From Mactra quadrangularis (lineage: Eukaryota > Mollusca > Bivalvia > Venerida > Mactridae): a DNA stretch of 64,000 nt. The position numbers were made by a program, and so were the translations under genes. Positions 37,601 through 51,097 of the stretch are shown here, piece after piece. Each line of letters begins with the position of its first letter. The stretch's first letter is position 1. The notes beneath the pieces were generated by a model. The model had not been told where the DNA came from and did no database searches. It saw only the letters and a list, made by a program, of their open reading frames with translations. The DNA is taken from contig CM046296.1 in NCBI GenBank assembly GCA_025267735.1, forward strand, positions 25,694,464 to 25,758,463. The letters run 5' to 3'.

Positions 37601-40469
37601 CATTTGCACTAAACAACCTAGGGGCTAAACTAAAAAGCAAAAAAAACTATCTTGCTCTGCGCTCAAAAAAACTTAATTGTTATGAAAATTTTATAATGCC
37701 TTTTGAAATTGGTATTGTATTCTTCGTACTGTTCTGAACTTGTAAATAATTTATGGAATGGACTTGCGTTATTTGTACGGTAAGATGATTTTGGTACAAT
37801 TCTTCTAATAGTTTTTGATCGCTACATTGTCAGTTTGTGTTCCACTAGCCAGTCATTGAATGTCCCGGTGTCTATTCTGAGCTATGAAGCGTAATAATGG
37901 TGCCAGCATGGTTCTTGATCATGTCCAAAACACGATTTCTTATTATTACGCTTAACTGATCCGCCAGTCATCTGATAACATATATCTTGTTTCAAGAATA
38001 TAACCATTGATGTCTACATTAGCTGTAAAATGGCGGTATAGTGTTTGACGAACACTAAGAATGCTGCGATAATTCCACACGAATTTCTGTGCGTGTTGGG
38101 TTGGTTATCAGTTCTAAGTTTGATTTTGAAAGTTTGTATTTGGTAAACCACTTGGTGTTTGTATGATTCACTGTCTACGAAAACGTAGTTTGACATTTGT
38201 GGGAATGGCATATCTGCCGAATAGAAAATTGATGTAAAGTTATTAATCATTTCCAAATTTTTTCAAATAACAGAATAGACTGTTAAGTTTTATAGATAAT
38301 GCTTACATAACATGAAAATGACTTCATGGATTAGATAAGCGTTCATATAGACAAACAATTTAACCATCGGGAATATACAATGTACCAAAAAACGTTATAT
38401 AATATACAGTATAAATAACTAATTGTGACAATGTTATAATCTACAATGATCCCCCAATGAGAAGTAAACATAATGTGTGCATATGTAAAACATTTCTTGG
38501 TCTACTGAAATTATTTATATGAGGTGTTGTAATTGTCCGACGTGTTTTATTGCTAAACAAGAGAGAAATTTGATATTTATTTTCAAGCATATTTTGATAT
38601 AATACAATAATTCCTTTATGAACAGTAGTAAAATGATGTAAGAGTAAATATTGACAAAACTAATTTGTAACCACGTTATAATTTACTAGGAATTTGCTTG
38701 TCATTTCAATGTTCACTTACTTTGATTTTTTCGAATTTAAGTTTAATGCCTACTTATGGTCATATGCTTATCAGCAGCGTTCCTGACTTACTTTACTAAG
38801 CTAAGTTATTGATCACCTTTCTACAAGGAGCCAACTAGTTTGCTCCACAAATAATGAGAAATGGGAATATGCCATTCCATTCAGAGATTCCACATGTGAC
38901 GTTTTAGATCATGTTTATGGTCATTACATAGTTACTGAATAGGTACTTAATAAGTAAATAAAATAGAAACAGTACTTAATAAATTCCATGTAGTCGTATC
39001 ACATATTGCCTAACCACATTATAATAAGACCTAGTTTAAAGACATAAAGAGCCTAATATTTAATACATATGTAATAAAGCATTATGGGTAGGCTAAATTA
39101 CTCCATTTACCAAGTAGCATAAGGATTGTGCCTAATTTCATACTAAGCCTAATAAAACTCAAGTTAATGATACGCTATAGAAATATACAAGACACACTAA
39201 GGTATGTTTTATCATCCAAAGTATAAGACGCATGGAGGCGTGCAATTGACATAGGTTATTTATCTTATTGCCAATATGGTGCGCGCTGACCTAGTTGCCG
39301 TCACTACTTGCGTTAAAATATCTTTCAACAGCGAAGTAGCGATAGTTATAACGTGCGCAATAAGCATTCACTATGTGTGCTTGCAATAAAATGGCTCGTC
39401 AAATATTTAGCATGTCCCTCCTATACCACCATAGAACTTAGATCAGTTAGATCGCGTGTTGAATACAGTTAGACGGTACAAGTCATAATTATGGTGCTGT
39501 TTGGCATTTATTTAATAACAGTAACAGTTAGACTATATATTCAATAAAAATAGCTAAGCATTGCTCTTTTATTACATATAATGGTATTCTTTCTAAGCAC
39601 GAAACCATTATACTTCGTTTCCGTTTATCTTGGTGCTCTGGGTTCAAAGTCACGTGATCTACTATAATAAATATTACATGTAAGTTTAAAAACAATTGTT
39701 TTTTTGTCGATACTATTGTTTCCTTTTTATACATAAACATGATAAATAATTTCGCTTGTAAATAACTTAAATTTTAATGAAGAAGTCCTCATTTCGTCCT
39801 GTAAATTTAATAGTTTATTCTAAAAATATTGCATGAAACCTACAGTCAATCGTTAGAACTAGGTCAATATCATTATTTTGTGTGGAGAATTAAAAAAACC
39901 CGAATGCTGGTCATGAACTCTTTTATAGTAGGCTTACAAGAAACATTTGAAAATGGCCTATATGTCAACATTGATACATTTGTTAAAGTGTATTAAACCC
40001 AATACTAAATAAACAAATTATCTCCCCACATTTTGATGCAGACTGAAGCATTCCCTGAAGGGAATATTATACAAATGTATGCAACTATGAAAAATAAGAC
40101 CCTTTATTCTGTCAATGAAATCATTATACATGTAAAAGATGAAAACGATGTAACTTTATCTTGGACAAATTTATGAGGACAAAGGTGATTTTGTATGACA
40201 CCTAAATTGGTTGTACTATTTTTATCACCATGTCGGAACAATTTTTCATTGCGTGCTAGAAGTGAATCTAAACCAAACAAATTGAAGATGTTTTCACTTT
40301 ATTTATGACCAATAGGTCAGGAACAGAGAATAAAACCATGGGTCCAAGTGATATAGCTGTCAGTGTTCAACGAATTATTGAGTCAATGAATAATTGCAAT
40401 ATTAATCTTAGCCATTGGTATGATTGAATGATTAAATGCAAGCATATGTCCCATTTCGATCAGTAAGTG
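34626..40469. other. AT-rich stretch, no gene identified
   Basis: No convincing exon or transposon. A minus-strand 80-codon frame at 38014-38256 lies in a slightly GC-richer patch but shows no known motif. Small hairpins occur at 37394-37417 (GTGGCACT stem, 8-nt loop) and about 37886-37953. Confidence 0.4.
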
Positions 40470-40930
40470 CTTCATTAATTCATACTGAATTGTAATTTCC
40501 CTGTCTAGTTGTCAATGTAGTGCTCCATGATGTGATATTAAGACATAATTATTGTACCAAGACAAGCAAGAACGTTGTAAAAATATCAAATTAGACTTTA
40601 CAATTGTCTTCGTGTTAATGACAGTCTTTAATTCAGGCACAATTCCCAAAAGAACGACATGTCACACTGATAGCGTTGTTTGTCCAAACTAATCTGTTAT
40701 AATCATTGATAAATACATGTTCTGTGTTTTGTCTATAAGAAATTGTTTTGGGAATTAGACATTAAAAAGGAAATCGTTGTTTTTAAACTAAACACACGAA
40801 ATGGTTAAGACTCTGGAAGTATTTTTCTTGGTATTTTTTTTGAAAATAGACTACCTCAATCCAATACAAGCCGAGTTAAATTGTATAGCAATTTTATGGC
40901 ATAGCTTAAGAATGAGATTAGATTATCTAG
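40470..40930 (+). repeat. Local direct duplication, unit 1
   Basis: This aligns with 41330-41770 in the same orientation. Shared landmarks in order are TTTCCCTGTC-AGTTGTC, CAAGACAAGCAAGAA, AAAATATCAAATT, TTCCCAAAAGAA, TGTCACAC, GTGTCCAAACTAATC-like, TAAATACATGTT, TTGTCTAT and ATTTTATG-CATAGCT. No coding potential was seen. Confidence 0.8.
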
Positions 40931-41329
40931 ATAAGTATTAGCAAAAAAATATTAGGATAGTTAACTAACATAATGCTAAGGGAAGTCCGTGTATATACCA
41001 CGTTTAGAATGGTCAAGTAAAGTCAATGTACGTATAATAAAACATTGACATACGTTGTTAATTTGTTCACTGGCGTTTCAATAAAAATCTGACCAGTACA
41101 ATTGAAATAAGGCAATAGGTTGTTACTTAATTAATAGTTAGAAAGATGCCACTTCTGGTTAACAATAGCTAGAGATCATTAATTACAGCATCAACCACAA
41201 TTTAAGTAATCCAAAAGAGGTCAATTAAAAATGATACATGACTAAATAATTTCTTTGTCAACGTTTAGGTACAGTGAAGAATACTAAGTGATGTATACAT
41301 TTTGAAAAACCAGTATGTTTTGTAATTGT

Positions 41330-41770
41330 TTCATCATTTCATGCAGAATTGTGATATTTCCCTGTCAAGTTGTCCAGTAATTGTTCCATGTAACGATTCA
41401 TATATCAAGACAAGCAAGAAAGTCGTGAAAATATCAAATTGAAGTTAACAGCTGTCTTCATTTAAATGGCAGTCTTTTATATGATGGCATATTTCCCAAA
41501 AGAATGACTTGTCACACAGCTGGCGTCGTGTGTCCAAACTAATCATTAATACTCATCGTTAAATACATGTTTTGTCTATCTAATGACGTTTCCGAAATAG
41601 AACATTTTCGTGAAGCTCGACGTGTAAAAATTGTACGCAAGTAATGCGATGTTGCTCCAAACTATTATGCTTAGTGTTTCAAGAAAATTGACAAACAAAT
41701 CTGATACTAGTCGATTAATCTTTTATTGCCATTTTATGACATAGCTAAATGATGAAATAAGATTTACTGT
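41330..41770 (+). repeat. Local direct duplication, unit 2
   Basis: This is the second unit of the pair starting at 40470, offset by about 860 bp, with substitutions and small indels throughout. The divergence looks greater than between blocks A and B, so this duplication is probably older. Confidence 0.8.
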
Positions 41771-43040
41771 ACAAAACAGTCCAAGTGGAACTATTCGGTT
41801 CATTATGTTATCTTAATACAATGTGTTTCGATCAAAAGAATCTATGGCAGCTCATAACTTCATGATTTATATGTTTGTCTGTTATGGTATAACCACTATA
41901 TTATGATCGATGACAACCCATTTAGATCCAACAGAACACAGTCTAAATAAAATATAATGTATCCCATATTTAAGTGTTCTATGAGGAGTATAAGGTACTT
42001 GAACAAATATAGTGTTCTTGCACAATACAAATCCAAAGTCATTCGAAAATAAAGAAAATATAATTGTTGATACATTATGAATGGGTGTGTAACTTTATGA
42101 TGTACTTTCAATCGCTGCTAATTTAATAAACGACTACTAAATTTCTCCTTAGTGGGCAAATAAAATAGTTATATAAACCAGACAGCATATTAAACGTTCG
42201 ATTTCTAACGTAAGTAAATATTCCTTGTATCTTGACTATGTAATAAATATTCAATTGAGGTAAACTTTTTAATTAATGCAATACAATGCATTCAATTGCA
42301 ACATATGCTATGATAAATGCAATAGGATAAATAGTTGAAAAATATGGCGCAGTGAATATAAATTACATCCATAAATACTTTATAAGCCAACATGTGAAAA
42401 GTTTAACCGTAGCTGAGAGGTAAATCCTGGTATGCCAAATAATAATTGGTCCAGTTAGGTGAATATAAAATGAAACATTGATAATGACCTTGAAATTATA
42501 TATAGAGTAATGCTTGGTCAATTACAATGACTGAGTCAGTGACAATAAGACTGACGTTATAGCGTTACATTAGACCAATCAAATAAACATGATTCATTTC
42601 GAACAAATCTCCGAAGGCGAGTAATTATTCTAATCATAACTTGTTTAATTTGTTAATTCCAGAAACTAATGATACAAATACATGTATTATATATAAAGCG
42701 CTTATGGCAAAGAAGAAAGGACAAGTATCATTGTAGACTTGTAGAAGAGTTATATTGTTACTTTCATCCTGTGGCGATAACATACTATAATAGTAATGTT
42801 ATTAGACCTTTGAGTTGACAATCATAAAATATTCGTATGGTCGGGAATAAATTGATTTAATTAGCAATTTGATTTACTTATCCTAGCTAAGTTTATTTAT
42901 TGTCTTTACAGAAAACACATTTTACTGTCTAAAACTGATGCTTTTTTTGTATCCCTAGCAAAGCGTAGTAAAATGGTGTAAGGGTTCCATCCCTCCGACT
43001 GCCTGGGCTGGACACTTACGACAGCCTTCTTCAATGACAG
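41771..43040. other. AT-rich stretch, nothing recognised
   Basis: No exon, RNA gene or clear repeat was identified here. Confidence 0.4.
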
Positions 43041-44228
43041 ACCAATACTTCTATTTATCCTACCCCAAAGTGATCTTTTAGAAGGAAAACCTATTGACCA
43101 AATAAACCTATCTTTATTCGGCAGCGTTGCTTTATTCGGCAGTCACGTGACTACGCATTGACGGACTACTTTTCTACATCATCATAACATTGGGCATCAA
43201 AAGCGGCCGCGTTTCATTCTTTTAACGACAACTTAACAAATACATTATACACAAAATAATCAAATACGGGCTTTTACAAACAATTTCAATTTAAATCTTT
43301 AATTAAATCACTTACTTCATCATTCAAATATTACAAAAACTCAATCGTTGACGCTGTACAGTGCCAAACTCCAAAATTTGCAATGAATTCCTTTCTGTGT
43401 ATATTTTGACGAATATCCAGCCATTATACAGTAAATACATAGGTTGACTATTGTTTTACCAAAGCCAAGCCACGCATAAATTAAATATAATGAAACTGGC
43501 TTCAAAAATCATCATCGTCATCCTCGACACAGACCGTCCTGGCCATTTTCGGAAAATGGTTGACATCTTTCAGCGTCGCTGGCTCGCTGCGAGTGTATTT
43601 CCCTTAATAATCCTTTCATCCATATATCCTATCGTCTATTTAAAGTTTGATTAACAAATTATCCTGATAGCATTGGTTAAATCCATGATAAATAATAGTA
43701 AACGCGTCAAATGACGAATCCTACAAACGCTAAATACGACCGCCATGTTGACAACAAACTTCGCTTACATGACGTCATAAAAACTGATTCGTCCTCGGAA
43801 AATTCGCAAGTGATTTATTTGTCCAAAAATGATTTTTTCCTTGTTTATTTCTTAACCGAGTTTATTTAGTATTTTCGCTTCTTTCATTTAAAATATTACC
43901 TTTACTAATATATCATGGAGTCAATCATCGGAATTATTTCTTGACGCGCAAACAGTTAAAAGACCGTTTTACACAATTACTGCGCTTTGACAATTCGGCC
44001 ATGATCTGAATTTAAAGCATGTTAAACGCAGAATTTTCGGTTTTTCAATTAGTCATTCAAGCAAATGCGAGTAGGATAAATAGAATATTAGGTTAGTGTC
44101 AATCTGTACTTAGTTTATCCGGCTCGTCTCCAAAAGGTTTATTCGACTCGGCAAGCCTCGCCGAATAAACCTTTCTCCAACTTGCCGGATAAACTAGATA
44201 CAGATTGGCACTAACCTAATATTCTCTA
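43041..44228. repeat. Foldback-like region with nested inverted repeats
   Basis: The left end carries TTCTATTTATCCTAC (43049-43063); its exact reverse complement GTAGGATAAATAGAA lies at 44071-44085. The right copy opens a large imperfect palindrome (about 44082-44228) with arms of about 70 bp: GAATATTAGGTTAGTGTCAA and AGTTTATCCGG on the left are answered on the right, with AAGGTTTATTCG near the centre. Related TTTATTCGGCAG motifs recur at 43118-43142. The interior includes a CG-rich patch with TGACGTCA near 43770. It codes for nothing recognisable, so it looks like a non-autonomous foldback or MITE cluster. Confidence 0.6.
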
Positions 44229-45030
44229 TGTCTCCGAAGCGTTGAGCCTTTTAGCATTATTCAGCTGTGTTTCAAGGACAACATTATCGGCACATGTTAC
44301 ATGCACCGCGCAAGAGATATTTGTTAATCGCATCATATCATACTTTATTTGTATTTAAAAGAAATATATATTTAAAACGAAGTTCAAATAATATTGAAAC
44401 TTTAATTGTTCAAGGTTTTCTTTCATTGTAAAGAAAATAAGTCATATCTGTATTAAGAAACAAACAATTATGTATGAGAATCATGCTAACCTAAGATGGA
44501 TTTTATTCAGAAACACTTTCTGGACAAGCATTGAATCAATTAGTGAGGCTGTTCAGTGTCCAGAAATGAACTTTGGACATTTTGTTTGATGTTTTCCTGA
44601 TAGTAGTAGTATTATAGGCAGGCATATAGTCAATTAACTAAACGTCTATCATCTCTGTAGATGTTGGCATATATTGAATTAATTTGTCTTTGGTTTGCCT
44701 GACAGTATTGTAAGCAATGGTAATAATCCACAAAGTTCATATCATGCTGCATTGAATAGAAAAATGGAACTACTTGGAAAGCACGTATTACTCTCATGAA
44801 TAGTGCATGTATGTGATTTGCTCAAGATTTTTATGAAGAAATGCCGACGTATAATTTATCTCTTTAGGCATTTTCTAAGAGTTTAAGTCAACCTTTGCAT
44901 GGTCGTACTCTAATTAAAATACGCAAAATTAACGCTTATTATATAACGCGATAATATAAACGGTTTCTATACGCACAGATTCACGAGATAAAAAAGTAAT
45001 GAAACGATTGTAATTAAACTGAACTCATAT
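44229..45030. other. AT-rich stretch before block B
   Basis: Nothing recognised. The left edge of block B lies at or just before its right end. Confidence 0.4.
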
Positions 45031-46528
45031 TAATCCGATTGGCTTACAGTTTTTATTTTATCTTTTTATGTTAGATAGATGCGGGTGATATGCGATCATG
45101 TAATTATGTTTTAATTGTTTAATGTCTGCAATAAATGAACACTTAAAATCAAAGACAAAACTTAATTTGTAAATTCTATTAATTTAACTGTAAATTACCC
45201 TCATATATTTCAAACTTAAATCGTAATAAAACAAACAAATTAATCTTAACAAAATGATAATTGATTTAACTCTAAAATGCAGCGTGATTTTGAATTCATG
45301 TTGCAAGAAAACACTGCAAAGTTACGTTGGCCTACAAAAATAGGGATTGGAAATGAATTTGTATATTTTCTGTTCTAAATATCAACTTAATTGTACGTAC
45401 TTTACAAGGTTTGTCACAAATAACTTAACATGATAGTTTGTGCGTAATGTATGCCTACTTTGTATTGACAAGTAAAGGTACAACTTCATGAATAATCTCT
45501 GCCAGTAAATAACAATAAGTTTCCAAAAGCGTTCGTGTATAAATACAGTTCGTACTCGATTGAATGTAAACATATGAGACCACATTCTATAATAAGAATG
45601 AGTTTCCTGGCGAATTGCTTAACAATTATGTTAAATTTTGTTCCATTTCGAGGAACGAGGCAAATTAACAGATATTGAAAATACACTATCATCAAATGTA
45701 CTTAAATATCACTTGAACAACTCTAGTACAATCCGTACTTTTTCTCCCTCATTTTAATTTAGTATTAGCAATATCGAGACTAATAATGCTTCACTTTTTT
45801 CTTTAATCGTTTCTCATTGACTATCATTCACTTTAAGCAGGTGTTCTCTAATGACAACTACTCATTTATCCCTATGGACTTCATCGTTGTAATTCATCTC
45901 CTACGTCGAGGTTTAAGACAATTTGTTCCAAACATCACATTTACATTACTACAAACATTATTTAGTCACTATGAATTATTACCTTATTCCTTATATAAAT
46001 GTAATTTGGTATTTCATAATGTTTTACAAAATTCTGAAAACAAGCAAAGTTTGATAGCTGTTGCCCTGTTAATAGTTTTGACTGTTTCCTGCGCGTGCTC
46101 TGATGACGTGCTATGATACTAGAGCTGTAATTGTATATGTAAACCTACAGGCATATCAATTGTCTAAGACCTCAGGGTAAAGTTTATAACACTATCCCCT
46201 TCACCTCAGGCGAACAGTTTGACTGTTACTAATCACATATGGAATATCTGTTAACAGTAAAAGATCGCATGTATGATGAAAATCATTTTCAATGTGACAA
46301 AATTTAACTAATTATCATATATCTAATAAATCTAACCAATCGACAATCTGCATTTGTACCACGTGACCATCCCATATATTACCACATTGGATCCAAAATA
46401 TATATTATTTTCGTAAAGGACGGTTGGGTACATGCGCACAAAACGATGCTTGTCCGGTTTCCGATTTAATCTTTAACGAATTAAAGACGAAAATAAATGA
46501 AAGTTATATAATAAAAAGGTTATTATAC

Positions 46529-46629
46529 ATTTTACTGAACAATATGGAATATAGTTGGACTCGTACAAATATGTTTCCGTATTGTACAGTAAAATGCATA
46601 ATAATCCATAATCATTATCTTTTAAAATA
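46529..46629 (+). repeat. Small hairpin insertion in block B
   Basis: CATTTTACTGAACAATATGG (46529-46548) is answered by CCGTATTGTACAGTAAAATG (46577-46596). Block A has only the first arm and then continues with AGATGCTTATC, so about 85 bp including the inverted arm are extra in B or lost from A. Confidence 0.6.
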
Positions 46630-46714
46630 GATGCTTATCAATGATGAATTATTTATAGTTTAAAAATAATCAGTTGTCAAGAACGTACATATAATAATTG
46701 TGTAACTATAGAAA

Positions 46715-47207
46715 TTAAATATGACGTCTTTTTGCAGCAAAGTTTAATTTGTACATTGTATAACTACAGAAAACAAAAACATTTTGCAGCAATGTGTTTC
46801 GTAAATTGTATCAATGTAAAAAAACCAAAAAATGTCGTCATTTCGCAGCAATGCGTTTCGTGCATTTAATAACTGCAAAAGAACATGACGTCATTTCGCA
46901 GCAATGTGTTATGTGCATTGTATAACTGTAGAAAACATAACATGTCGTCAATTCGCAGCAATGTGTTGCGTGCATTTTATAACTGCAGAAAAAAAACATG
47001 ACGTCATTTTGCAGCAATGTGCTTCGTACATTGTTTAACTGTAGAAAAAAATGTCGTCATTTTGCAGCAATGTGTTTCGTGCATTTTATTACTGCAGAAA
47101 ACAAACATAACGTCATTTTGCAGCAATGTGTTTCGTACATTGTATAACTGTTAAAAACAAAAAATGTCGTCATTTCGCAGCAATGTGTTTCGTGCATTTT
47201 ATAACTA
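46715..47207 (+). repeat. 55-bp minisatellite array, block B copy 1
   Basis: About nine monomers of roughly 55 bp with the core GTCATTTTGCAGCAATGTG and the spacer GTTTCGTGCATT-TATAACTG plus GAAAACA-rich sequence. It is orthologous in position to 2172-2672. Individual monomers differ between blocks, for example more TGTCGTCATTTCG forms here, so they have mutated or been shuffled since duplication. Confidence 0.9.
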
Positions 47208-47300
47208 TCTTAGTACTCCCTCGCCTTACAGTTGTGTATAAGCATTATTCCATGCTGCATTTGTATGACTACTTGCCAGTTTGATGTCAACGCTGCATTG

Positions 47301-49649
47301 TAACGTGATTATATCTATATACCCATCTCGCTTATCTCATATAATCTCTTATACAGGCAGATGTATATTCCATGCATTATTGTAGTACATTGCCAAAATA
47401 ATACATGCATTTCACCAGAGTCGCAAAGTTCAATTTTATTCCAATTATCATGCCAAACAATATCGCCATTAGTTCAAGACACATTGACCGAAGTTCCACT
47501 TCATTCCACATCAATAACAGATAATGGAATGATATATTCTATGTTTTAAACGAATCATAAATATATGTTGAACAATGCCATCTGAAGGCAATATGTTTTA
47601 AACTAATATATTCATCTTTTTTATGTAGGTTTGTTTAACCTAGTCAAGGCAAGTGCACTGTAATTAACACATTCGTCTTCTCATTTCGCGATTAGGGTTC
47701 CATTCCCCTTTTGGTAGATTATACATGTCAATAAAAATTTGCCAATTATATTTATTTTCTCCTGAACAAATTTTCGACTCTGTGTGGTGGGGTAGCATAA
47801 ACTGACAAAAGCAAGTTGACCAAATTTACCAAATAGGAGTCACTCAATGTAAAAAACCAAATGAACTGTGATCAGAGGACGATTAACAGTGTCTTCATAT
47901 TACGTCCCATTACCTTTAAAGTAATCAATAAAATAAAATCAAGTTTCTGACCATATTTTCCAGTGCTGTTCATATTTTGTGTTAACAAATTAATGACATT
48001 GCTTACAAGGGTTAATGAATTATTCAATATTTGGCTACATTTTCGTGAGAAAAAAGTCTGGTCGCGGTGTGATAAAAATCAGATATATCTGGGATGCCAG
48101 TTCTTTCTTCGACAAAAAATGCAATTATGATTGTATTGTCAAATCTCTGTTACATTACCAAGACACCTTCATGTCTAAAAATATACTACGGCAATATTTT
48201 GACACTTTTCTACGTAAACAACAACAATATGTAGGCCTGCATATATTTGTACTAATTATGTAACCAGACACAAAAATAATGTACCGCCGTCAATAGATGA
48301 CAGCAGAAACATACATTGTAACTGTTATTATTTTAGTTTTTTTTTGTCAAAATAATGTCTAAAGCTTCGACTTCTCATATAAATTCTTTGTAACTTCTCA
48401 TATAAATTCTTTGTAAAAGCTTCAAACGAAACTCTCTGTTTACACCGGAAAAGACAGAAAATTCTGACGCTGCCTTTTTGTTTCATGTTTAATGCGACAA
48501 TGTCGCAATTTAGTGAATTTAAAGTCATTATGTTCTAATTATTTATTAAGGTAACAAGTATTGATGATAGAATAAAGGTATATTCTAAGTGCTGAAACAA
48601 GGAAATAAATTCCAGGTATTATGCTTATATATTCATAAATCTAAATTTGTCAAGTTGTGTTTGTGAGATCACAGATCCTCAGACTTGCTTTGTTAAATGT
48701 ATTTGAAATAGCACTTAAACCATGCCTTCTGTTAACATTACCACTGAAATCCGAACCGTTTGGGTTAATAGCACATGCTCGAAATTTGGTTTGTCTCATG
48801 TTTTGAGTTAGGTCACAATTTGGAAATCAGGTTTGAAAACTGGTAGTACCTTAGGAAACAATGTAAACGTGTGCTTGTTTTTTAACAGTTTTTTTGCATT
48901 AACAATGTAGTTAAACACAAAACAACAGTGACAATTCTACTTACATTAAAAAACAGTAGAACAGTAGACAGATCGGCGTCTCACACAAATTAATGTCACG
49001 AATTAAATGACAAATGCATTGTGTTTTAACAAGAGCAAATATCAATTATATTATAATGCCACTTGTAAAGACTAAATGTCTTTCACACGTTACTGAATTA
49101 TATGCTTGTTGACGGATTGGAATTCTCTTTCGATCGTTAAATCCATACACAGAACATTGCACCTTCACGTGTGCTATGAGGTGCGATAATTATATAATTG
49201 TTATGTGATGCACAGTATAGTATTATCCATACTTATAATTATGTCGTACACATATACATAAATTTATATGATACACAATCAAACAATGTGTGGCATATAC
49301 AATTACACAATGACATACAATAAGCATATTTAATTTCTGTAAAATGTCATAACAAACACTTGACGAAAAAAATACTGCAAAAGAAACTAACATGAGAAAC
49401 GCATTTATAGTATGCATCTTTTTTACAAAATAAACGTTTATAAATATATTTAGCGACATATTTATCAACAATTTTGCAATAATTTATAAATGTAAAAACA
49501 TTTAGCGATGTGCAAGTCAATTTAGAATTGACATACATGTATAAGCCACTTTTTATTTAATAGAAAATATTCAACATTTATTATAGGTTTTTTATTCCGA
49601 GCAGTTGCTTTTGTTTTTACTAAGCCGGCTGTCGTCTTTACAGCTAAGG
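47301..49649. other. 2.35-kb segment present only in block B
   Basis: Block A runs from GCTGCATTGTA straight into TGAAAAACATACGAACC near 2755; block B has about 2.35 kb between these anchors. No terminal inverted repeats, target duplication or coding domain were found. It is either an insertion of an unrecognised element or ancestral sequence deleted from A. The 82-codon frame at 48015 shows no motif. Confidence 0.65.
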
Positions 49650-50953
49650 TGAAAAAGAGAAACATACGAACCGCATACAATAAATCAAAACAACAAACTT
49701 TAACTATCAAAAATAGTAATTGATCCTACTCCTTTTACGACAACAAACGTGAAATTACATTATTCCAAGATCGTTGAACAACTTGATCGTAAAAGTCTCA
49801 CATCGAATGTTTAGTCTGCATTCTTGAAACCAAATCTCTTAGGCATTCCACTGTATCTAATGCCAAACCTTTAATATTGTCTGTGTGAACTTTTATTTAT
49901 ATATATATGGAAAGATAGTATGTATTATATGCCAGAGCTATGTTTGTTTAAAACCAAGATACCAGACATTTAAGTGAATATTTAAGATATCAGCATTTTA
50001 TCTTGTCTGTGATCAATGTGTGTACAATGTATCCAGATAATTGTATTAATGGAAGTAGTTATTCATACGTGATTGTCTAGTTAGTTTATTTGTTTCTGTT
50101 ATTCTTCATTGATCCTTAAAGGTCAAACATTTGATGCGGCAATTTATTGTTCAATAAGAAAAACATGATGTGAACTCCTCTGGCGCTTATGTACTTTAAT
50201 GTATATGTTCCAATTAAATGTCTTCAAAGAGAAGGAAGCAAATCGCAATCGTAACTACCGCTTTGGCTTCAACTAGAAAATGTTGTATTGCTTTCAAAAG
50301 TGTTTAAAACAATTACAACCATTAGGTTTCTGATCACACGTACTAATGTAATCTAGTTTATGTTAGTTATATATCCTCAATGTTGTTTCGTCGAAGCATT
50401 GAGCATAAGGATAAAGTCAGTAAACGAGACGTACGTACCAACAATTAGACACTCATTGAGAAAAAATAAGTATTAGACACGTGCGGCCAGAATAAGAAAG
50501 CAAAGTTCACAAATAGCTTTTAGAAACAAAAGGATTTTCACTAACGTACTGGTATATAGATAGTGACCTTAGGAACAAGAATCAAATAACATGGTACGAT
50601 TATAATAATCAGAATCCATGCATACACGTATCACGTCAAATGTTTAGTCTACATTTATGAAACCATATCCCAAATGTACTCTACAGTTTCTTGTGCCTGA
50701 CTTTAAATAATGTCTTATGGTATCATACTTTTACATTAATTCTGCATTTTGGTATGAGAAAAAAGAAAAGAGAATTGCAGACAAAAATACGCCGCCTGTA
50801 AATAAGACTGTAGGTAATTATACGTCTAACTTAAAGTAATTATTATTATACACATGCTATAATACAGAGTCTGTTGTTTCATATAATTTAATTTGATTTA
50901 AGTATAAAATACAAAAGATAAACACTGTCATTTGTGTTATGTATGTAGCTTAC

Positions 50954-51097
50954 TTCCAAATAGGTCAAAGCAAGCAAACGTATATTGTAAAGTAAGGCGA
51001 CGCCGATACAAATCATAATTAAAGTAATTAATAGAAACCTAAATAAACGTTTATATTGTTCACTTTTTTGACACTGTTTATCGGCATTTCCAGTCAT
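50954..51097 (-). CDS. Possible first exon of a type II membrane protein
   Basis: A frame with an ATG at 51097 runs 48 codons to a GAA followed by GTAAGC, a good splice donor. The product would have a polar N-terminal tail of about 19 residues (MTGNADKQCQKSEQYKRLF), one membrane segment (FLLITLIMICIGVALLYNI) and a short lumenal start. That is the plan of a Golgi type II enzyme such as a glycosyltransferase or sulfotransferase. No downstream exon was found, and the block A copy is frameshifted. The differences between copies are mostly amino-acid-changing, which gives no sign of selection. It may be a chance frame. Confidence 0.3.

Noticed and set aside
38014..38256. 80-codon minus-strand frame
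   Set aside because: Slightly GC-richer, but without a motif, exon borders or supporting neighbours.
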